Source of the DNA: Bacteroidales bacterium
GTDB taxonomy: Bacteria; Bacteroidota; Bacteroidia; Bacteroidales; Tenuifilaceae
Assembly (NCBI GenBank): GCA_003531155.1
Contig: DQHR01000026.1
Location: 1 to 11,246 of the forward strand
DNA: 11,246 nucleotides
Direction: 5' to 3'
Shown: positions 6,875 through 11,246 of the stretch, one piece after another
How the letters are laid out: the number at the start of each line of letters is the position of its first letter
How positions within the stretch are numbered: the stretch's first letter is position 1
Notes under the pieces: generated by a model
The model's database searches: none
What the model saw: the letters and a program-made list of their open reading frames with translations, nothing else
Told to the model about the DNA's origin: nothing
Position numbers and translations under genes: made by a program

Positions 6875-7798
6875 ATGTTTAGCAATCACATTGGAGAGTA
6901 TGCAGCTTTACTAACTGCAGTTTTTTGGACGGTTACTGCGTTGGCCTTCGAAAGGGCTAGCCGAAAAGTTGGTTCACTTTCGGTGAATATCATTCGTTTG
7001 ACAATGGCCTTGTTTTTTCTTGGATTCTACACTTTGATAAGTCGAGGGATGTTTCTTCCCCTTGATGCAACCGGATTCCAATGGTTATGGCTTTCGTTGT
7101 CAGGATTAGTAGGGTTTGTGCTTGGAGATTACTTCCTTTTTAAGTCTTACGAGGTGATTAGTGCTCGCATTTCGATGCTTATTATGGCTCTTGCACCACC
7201 TATTGCTGCTTTAATTAGTTGGATTACGCTGGATGAGAAATTAACGGCAAAGCAAGGACTTGGCATGTTATTGACATTTGCTGGTATCGCTCTAGTTATT
7301 CTTAAAAGAGAGGTTGATGCTAATAGCGATGATATGGAGTCAACGCAGAAAAAGGTTAAACTAAACTACCCATTGGTGGGTTTACTTTTGGCGTTTGGTG
7401 GAGCAGTAGGACAGGCAGGAGGATTAGTGCTTAGTAAAATCGGTATGCAGGATTATGATGTTGTTTCTGCAGTTCAAATTCGAGTTATCACCGGAATTGT
7501 TGGATTTGCGCTAATGTTTCTTTTTATGAATCGATGGAATTCATTATTTGCGGCTATTAAAAATCCTGTTGCAATGAAAAGAATTACTCTTGGTGCTGTG
7601 TTTGGCCCATTTTTAGGAGTTACGTTTTCACTTTTATCGATTAGATATACATCAACCGGAGTGGCATCTGCCATTATGTCAATAGTGCCTGTTGTTATTA
7701 TTGCACCTGCAATTTTAATTTTTAAAGAGAAATTTAATGCTAAAGAATTATTTGGTGCTCTAGTAACCGTTGGAGGAGTAATGCTTTTCTTTCTTTAA
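6875..7798 (+). CDS. EamA/DMT superfamily transporter (two EamA domains)
   Basis: 307 aa with about ten hydrophobic membrane segments in two homologous halves. The first EamA domain covers about 8-142 and ends in the typical PPIAALISWITLDEKLTAKQ (109-128) plus GLGMLLTFAGIALVI. A charged cytoplasmic linker (about 146-162, rich in D, E and K) follows. The second EamA domain covers about 166-307 and ends in the parallel motif IVPVVIIAPAILIFKEKF then GGVMLFFL. Proteins of this class export amino acids or other metabolites (drug/metabolite transporters); the substrate cannot be inferred here. The start ATG at 6875 leaves a short hydrophilic N-terminus before the first helix. The gene is divergent from the AI-2E permease and 73 bases upstream of a lipoprotein gene on the same strand. 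Confidence 0.93.
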   Translation: MFSNHIGEYAALLTAVFWTVTALAFERASRKVGSLSVNIIRLTMALFFLGFYTLISRGMFLPLDATGFQWLWLSLSGLVGFVLGDYFLFKSYEVISARISMLIMALAPPIAALISWITLDEKLTAKQGLGMLLTFAGIALVILKREVDANSDDMESTQKKVKLNYPLVGLLLAFGGAVGQAGGLVLSKIGMQDYDVVSAVQIRVITGIVGFALMFLFMNRWNSLFAAIKNPVAMKRITLGAVFGPFLGVTFSLLSIRYTSTGVASAIMSIVPVVIIAPAILIFKEKFNAKELFGALVTVGGVMLFFL

Positions 7799-7836
7799 AA
7801 AATTTCTTTTTGATAGTTTTTTCTTTTTTGCCCAAA

Positions 7837-7860
7837 ATAGGTTAGTTTTATCCTAACTAT
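7837..7860 (+). terminator. Possible weak hairpin between the EamA and lipoprotein genes
   Basis: ATAGgTTAG (7837-7845) pairs with CTAACTAT (7853-7860) apart from one bulged G, around a 7-nt loop, and AATTTTG follows. The stem is AT-rich with only two G-C pairs. It may be a weak terminator for the EamA gene or an operator, since its right end touches the -7 element of the next gene. Confidence 0.25.
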
Positions 7861-7867
7861 AATTTTG
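7860..7867 (+). promoter_or_regulatory. -7 element (TAATTTTG) abutting the lipoprotein start codon
   Basis: A perfect TAnnTTTG ending only four bases before the ATG at 7872. There is no TTTG 19-21 bases upstream; the nearest, at 7827-7830, is 29 bases away. If it is used, transcription would begin at or about the start codon and the mRNA would be leaderless. Confidence 0.3.
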
Positions 7868-7871
7868 TGCA

Positions 7872-8384
7872 ATGAAGAGGTCTCTATTTATTATTTTCCT
7901 TTTGGCAGCCGTTGCTGCATGTAAAACAACCAATGATGTTGTTGCTAATAAAATTATACCCACTTCGGTTAAAGCATTTTTAGATCAACCTTTTGGAGTT
8001 GATGAAAGCATTATAGCATTACAATCACGCTTTGATAAAAGCGTGAAAATTCGAAAGATGATCCGAAAGAATAAGTTTGACGCACAAAAGGTTGACACTA
8101 TAATTCGATTTTATAGTCGAAAGTCAGAGGTTTTTGTGTATAAAACCTATTTCAAACGTGAAATGCTTTTAGGCGGGGTGATAAAAGATAGTAAATTCCC
8201 TCTTGTAAATGGAGTTACACCAGGTATGAAACGAAGTGATTTTTTCAAATCTTTTAAAGATTTATCTTCATCACAAAAGGATTCCGTTGAGCTCTATAGT
8301 AAAGAACTCATGCGAAAGTTTACCTTCACTTTTGATTCAAAAGGGATTTTGAAACGAATTAGTTTTGCTTCTTACGTCGATTAG
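7872..8384 (+). CDS. Hypothetical lipoprotein
   Basis: 170 aa. The N-terminus is a clear lipoprotein signal: MKR, a hydrophobic core, then the lipobox AVAAC with the lipidated cysteine at C17. Lysine follows at +2, so I cannot say from sequence which membrane or face it ends on. The mature part is basic and has no domain I recognise with certainty. Residues 113-128 (NGVTPGMKRSDFFKSF) resemble the short 'pass/recognition' helix motif of SmpA/OmlA (BamE-like) lipoproteins, where a G-x-(T/S)-x-x-(E/D) turn precedes a helix; the similarity is too short to name the family. The C-terminus ends in a beta-like FTFDSKGILKRISFASY, as BamE-like repeats often do. The stop codon overlaps that of the convergent psd gene by three bases. 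Confidence 0.85.
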   Translation: MKRSLFIIFLLAAVAACKTTNDVVANKIIPTSVKAFLDQPFGVDESIIALQSRFDKSVKIRKMIRKNKFDAQKVDTIIRFYSRKSEVFVYKTYFKREMLLGGVIKDSKFPLVNGVTPGMKRSDFFKSFKDLSSSQKDSVELYSKELMRKFTFTFDSKGILKRISFASYVD

Positions 8385-9043
8385 ACTCTTGATTTAACCT
8401 CTGCTATGACGGTTTGAATTCCTGTAACTTTTTGGTTGAGTTTTACCTTGATTTCTGCATCAAGAGGTAAGAATAAGTCAACCCTTGAACCAAACTTAAT
8501 AAAGCCCATTTGTTGGCTTTGAGCAACAGTATTGCCCTCCGCTGCATAGCAAACAATTCGTCGAGCAACAAAGCCTGCAATTTGACGCATCATAACAGCC
8601 ATTCCATCTTTGCGCTCAACCACAATTGAAGTTCTCTCGTTATGGGTTGACGATTTTGGATGCCAAGCCAGATAAAAGTTACCCGGGTGATATTTAAAAT
8701 ATTTTACAGTTCCGCTATAGGGAAACCAGTTGATATGCACATTCCACACCGACATGAATACCGATACCTGAATACATCTGGTCTTTAAGAATTCAGTTTC
8801 TTCAACTTCTTCTATTGCAACAACACAGCCATCAGCAGGGGAGTAGATGCTATTCTCTTTAAGTTCAGGATTCCGTTTAGGAACTCTAAAGAATCGAAGC
8901 ACAAATGCTAACCCAAATATAGAAGGAACAAGAATGATATAAAGGGCAAGGCTGCCGAAGGCAAAATAGAAGATGAGGTCAATTGCAAGTAAAACAAAAA
9001 AAGCAATTGATATAATGGCAAACCCTTCTTTGTGAACTTTCAT
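8381..9043 (-). CDS. psd: Phosphatidylserine decarboxylase proenzyme (short, membrane-anchored type)
   Basis: Converts phosphatidylserine to phosphatidylethanolamine using a pyruvoyl group made by self-cleavage. It has 220 aa, typical of the short (type A) enzymes. Two hydrophobic helices at about 8-28 and 30-50 anchor it in the inner membrane. Conserved features are SPADG (68-72, D71 as a likely catalytic-relay residue), VHINWFP (102-108, H103), HPKSSTHNERT (128-138), and the processing site FGSR (184-187). Cleavage between G185 and S186 would turn S186 into the pyruvoyl group and give a roughly 21-kDa beta and a small alpha chain. It starts 10 bases after cdsA stops and is the last gene of the minus-strand cluster. 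The partner phosphatidylserine synthase, often adjacent to psd, is not in the window. No terminator is visible downstream, where it meets the lipoprotein gene tail to tail. Confidence 0.95.
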   Translation of the reverse strand: MKVHKEGFAIISIAFFVLLAIDLIFYFAFGSLALYIILVPSIFGLAFVLRFFRVPKRNPELKENSIYSPADGCVVAIEEVEETEFLKTRCIQVSVFMSVWNVHINWFPYSGTVKYFKYHPGNFYLAWHPKSSTHNERTSIVVERKDGMAVMMRQIAGFVARRIVCYAAEGNTVAQSQQMGFIKFGSRVDLFLPLDAEIKVKLNQKVTGIQTVIAEVKSRV

Positions 9044-9053
9044 AAAAAAAGTA

Positions 9054-9881
9054 TTAAACTAACATCATTAATTTTAAGTATGCAAAAACTAGTGGTGCCG
9101 ATAGGTAAATAGAATCGAATCGATCTAGAATTCCTCCATGACCTGGTAGAAACTTTCCCGAATCCTTAACTTCGAGACTTCTCTTATACATTGATTCCAC
9201 CAAATCACCGAAAACACCTGCGATTGCACTAATTAACCCAATCATTAACCAGTGTGCAAAGGTAATATTATGAAAATAATGAGAAATAGCCCAAGCAATA
9301 ATTGTTGTAAATATTATTCCTCCAAAGAACCCTTCCCACGATTTTTTTGGCGAAATACGAGGAAATAATTTGTGTTTGCCAATGCTCACCCCGAAAAGGT
9401 ATGCCCCTGTATCGTTAGCCCAGATTAAGAAAAAATACCCGAGTAGAATGTCGAATGAATAAGTAGTATTTATTGATGTAGAATTAAATACTATGAAATT
9501 GAATAATGATATTGGAATTGCTATATATAGAATCCCCAAGTATGTAAACGCTATATTATGAAATGGTCTGCGATGATTTCGATAAAGTTCAAAAATGAAA
9601 ATGCTCATTATTATTGGGATGAAGCCATTAAGCAATATCCCTTCAATATATCCATTTGCGTACAAATACGATGCAATGAATAGGCTTAAGCCTATAAGAA
9701 TTCCCAAAAAGATTTGAGGTTTAATCCGTGCCTTATGAGTAAGGGTGTAGAATTCATACATCGATAGTATTAAAACTGCTGCATAAACAATAAGGAATGA
9801 TATTTCCCCAATAATAAGAGCCCCAATAATGCTTGCTACAAAAAGGACTCCGCTAACGGTTCGGAGTAAGAAATTGCTCAA
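9054..9881 (-). CDS. cdsA: Phosphatidate cytidylyltransferase (CDP-diglyceride synthase)
   Basis: Makes CDP-diacylglycerol from phosphatidic acid and CTP in the inner membrane, the branch point for all phospholipids. It has 275 aa with about eight membrane segments. The family signature is complete at 230-256: S-x-x-K-R, then KDSGKFLPGHGGILDRFD with the metal- and substrate-binding residues D240, D253 and D256. WANDTGAYLFG (154-164) and ISPKKSWEG (176-184) are also typical. The start is TTG at 9881: an in-frame TGA lies only two codons upstream, the next in-frame ATG is some 40 codons in, and the N-terminus MSNFLLRTVSG is what the family shows. TTG overlaps the TGA of the preceding DUF2007 gene (TTGA, 3 shared bases within 4), suggesting translational coupling. 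psd follows after 10 bases. Confidence 0.96.
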   Translation of the reverse strand: MSNFLLRTVSGVLFVASIIGALIIGEISFLIVYAAVLILSMYEFYTLTHKARIKPQIFLGILIGLSLFIASYLYANGYIEGILLNGFIPIIMSIFIFELYRNHRRPFHNIAFTYLGILYIAIPISLFNFIVFNSTSINTTYSFDILLGYFFLIWANDTGAYLFGVSIGKHKLFPRISPKKSWEGFFGGIIFTTIIAWAISHYFHNITFAHWLMIGLISAIAGVFGDLVESMYKRSLEVKDSGKFLPGHGGILDRFDSIYLSAPLVFAYLKLMMLV

Positions 9882-10084
9882 TTCTCAATATTTTTTAAAA
9901 GGTTTTTACTTTTCTCGGCATCCTCTTGCGAAACATAAATCTCAATTTCACCAAAAACCGTATATGATGAATCTCTTTTATTTAAAACAACAGCTTCAAT
10001 CCCATTTTCAGCAAGGATTTGCTTGGCCATGTCTGCCTGCCAAGGCTGAGATGTTGATAATATTGAGACCCAGTTATCTTCCAT
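9878..10084 (-). CDS. DUF2007-type small protein (putative signal-transducing protein)
   Basis: 68 aa, no signal peptide and no membrane segment, so cytoplasmic. The sequence fits the DUF2007 family: an N-terminal WVSILSTSQPWQADMAKQIL with the family's strand then helix, the central NGIEAVVLNKRDSSY, and a C-terminal EIEIYVSQEDAEKSKNLL, giving a compact ferredoxin-like alpha/beta fold. The biochemical role of the family is not known. Its ATG shares one base with the TAA stop of ftsH (TAATG), and its TGA overlaps the cdsA start. It is therefore locked between a membrane protease and a lipid enzyme in one transcript, which suggests a role or at least dosage linked to them; that is inference. Confidence 0.85.
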   Translation of the reverse strand: MEDNWVSILSTSQPWQADMAKQILAENGIEAVVLNKRDSSYTVFGEIEIYVSQEDAEKSKNLLKNIEN

Positions 10085-11246
10085 TATTCTATTGGCTTGC
10101 TTTTTTTACCGTTTTGCTCCTTTTGAGCTTTAAGTATCTCTTTTTCAAATTCTTCCTCGCGACTTACCGATTTACGAGGGCCAAAAATAGTTTCTAAATC
10201 TTCGCTAAAGATAACCTCACGCTCAAGAAGTAACTCGGCAAGTTTCGTTAAGCCTTCTTTATTCTGAGTAAGGATTTTTTTTGCATGTTCGTATGCACGA
10301 TCAATCAATTCCTTAACTTCTTTATCAATTAATTCAGCAGTTTTTTCGCTATAAGGTTTGCCAAATGAGAATTCCGATTGCCCAGATGAATCATAAAAAC
10401 TTACATTTCCAGTAGTCTTGCCCATGCCAAAATAGGCAATCATAGCGTAAGCTTGTTTGGATACCTTTTCCAAATCATTAAGTGCCCCTGTCGATATTTT
10501 ACTAAAGGTTACTTCCTCAGATGCTCGTCCTCCCAAGGCTGAGCACATTTCATCAAAAAGTTGTTCAGTTGTTGTAATTTGTCGCTCTTCAGGAAGATAC
10601 CATGCTGCACCAAGTGATCGTCCACGAGGAATAATGGAAACTTTCAATAAAGGATTAGCATGCTCAAGTAGCCAGCTAACAGTTGCATGGCCCGCTTCGT
10701 GGTATGCGATAGTCTTCTTTTCGTCCAGCGATATTATTTTGTTCTTTTTCTCAAGGCCTCCTATAATTCTATCGATTGCATCAAGGAAATCTTGTTTCCC
10801 AACTGTGGCTTTATTCTTACGAGCAGCAATTAGCGCAGCTTCGTTACAAACATTGGCTATATCTGCTCCAGAGAAACCTGGTGTTTGCTTTGCAAGGAAT
10901 GAGATATCAAACCCTTCTTCAAGTTTTAATGGACGAAGGTGAACTTTAAATATTTCTAATCTCTCCTTACTATCTGGTAACTCAACGTGAATTTGCCTAT
11001 CAAAACGTCCTGCACGTAAAAGCGCTCTATCAAGAATGTCCGCACGGTTAGTTGCAGCAAGTATTATAACACCTTGGTTAGAGCCAAAACCATCCATTTC
11101 TGTGAGAAGCTGGTTTAGGGTATTTTCACGCTCATCGTTACCACTAAAATTGGCGTTTTTCCCTCTGGCTCGGCCAATAGCATCAATCTCGTCTATGAAA
11201 ACAATACATGGTGCTTTTTCTTTGGCTTGCTTGAATAAATCACGAA
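10084..11246 (-). CDS. ftsH: ATP-dependent zinc metalloprotease FtsH, C-terminal part (5' end outside window)
   Basis: A membrane-bound AAA+ protease that degrades misfolded and regulatory membrane proteins as a hexamer. The frame continues to the window edge; 386 residues are visible of an expected 650-680, so the N-terminal membrane region and Walker A are missing. The apparent ATG at 11097 is internal (the M of MDGFG). Visible elements in order are Walker B CIVFIDEIDAIGR (nt 11170-11208), the second region of homology (NDERENTLNQLL into LRAGRFDRQ, with both arginine fingers), the zinc-binding HEAGH (nt 10687-10701), AAWYLPEERQITT, and the third zinc ligand D in STGALNDLE (nt 10474-10476). 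The C-terminus is a charged, lysine-rich tail. All catalytic residues in view are intact. It is the upstream gene of a coupled cluster with the DUF2007 gene, cdsA and psd. Confidence 0.97.
   Translation of the reverse strand, partial: RDLFKQAKEKAPCIVFIDEIDAIGRARGKNANFSGNDERENTLNQLLTEMDGFGSNQGVIILAATNRADILDRALLRAGRFDRQIHVELPDSKERLEIFKVHLRPLKLEEGFDISFLAKQTPGFSGADIANVCNEAALIAARKNKATVGKQDFLDAIDRIIGGLEKKNKIISLDEKKTIAYHEAGHATVSWLLEHANPLLKVSIIPRGRSLGAAWYLPEERQITTTEQLFDEMCSALGGRASEEVTFSKISTGALNDLEKVSKQAYAMIAYFGMGKTTGNVSFYDSSGQSEFSFGKPYSEKTAELIDKEVKELIDRAYEHAKKILTQNKEGLTKLAELLLEREVIFSEDLETIFGPRKSVSREEEFEKEILKAQKEQNGKKSKPIE

Noticed and set aside
11095..11097. ATG at 11097 as the start of a short ATPase/peptidase
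   Set aside because: The frame continues upstream through Walker B and the second region of homology of FtsH; this is the internal methionine of MDGFG.
1..11246. Mobile elements, CRISPR arrays, tRNA or rRNA genes, toxin-antitoxin or defence systems
   Set aside because: I looked on both strands and found no repeat arrays, transposase or integrase sequence, tRNA-like cloverleaf, or defence-type domains; the gene content is housekeeping and envelope functions.

Overview
The window looks like ordinary chromosomal DNA of a member of the Bacteroidetes, probably Bacteroidales or a close relative; I cannot place it more finely. The evidence is AT-rich DNA, A-rich leaders without clear Shine-Dalgarno sites, promoter elements of the TAnnTTTG/TTTG type, a protein with a type IX secretion (T9SS type B, gliding-motility CHU_C-like) C-terminal domain, a Bacteroidetes-style FtsH C-terminal half (with AAWYLPEERQ), and an exported bleomycin-hydrolase-like aminopeptidase.

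Layout, left to right. (1) 1-1014, plus: the 3' three quarters of glucose-6-phosphate isomerase (pgi), entering from outside. A 20-bp perfect hairpin (1021-1064) serves as a two-way terminator between it and the next gene. (2) 1062-6742, minus: four genes read right to left. They are an AI-2E family membrane permease, a small secreted PKD/T9SS-cargo protein, an exported C1B aminopeptidase closed by a good terminator (3143-3173), and an M61 metallopeptidase with a PDZ domain. (3) 6743-6874: a divergent promoter region with three perfect TAnnTTTG elements, one of them in a full TTTG-N19-TAnnTTTG promoter. (4) 6875-8384, plus: a two-domain EamA/DMT transporter and an unrecognised lipoprotein of 170 aa. 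(5) 8381-11246, minus: a tightly packed cluster ftsH (truncated by the window end), a DUF2007-type small protein, cdsA (TTG start) and psd, joined by 1-nt and 4-nt stop/start overlaps.

Functionally, pgi is central carbon metabolism. cdsA and psd are two steps of phosphatidylethanolamine synthesis, and ftsH is membrane protein quality control, so the right-hand cluster is a membrane-homeostasis operon. The middle block is cell-envelope work: two exported peptidases, a surface protein, and two multi-spanning transporters of unknown substrate.

I see no mobile element, CRISPR array, RNA gene or defence system, and no obviously undescribed system. The points most worth checking are an abrupt codon-usage change inside pgi, the exported peptidase pair (with a shortened C-terminal arm on the C1B enzyme), the divergent promoter architecture, and the coupled TTG-start cdsA arrangement.
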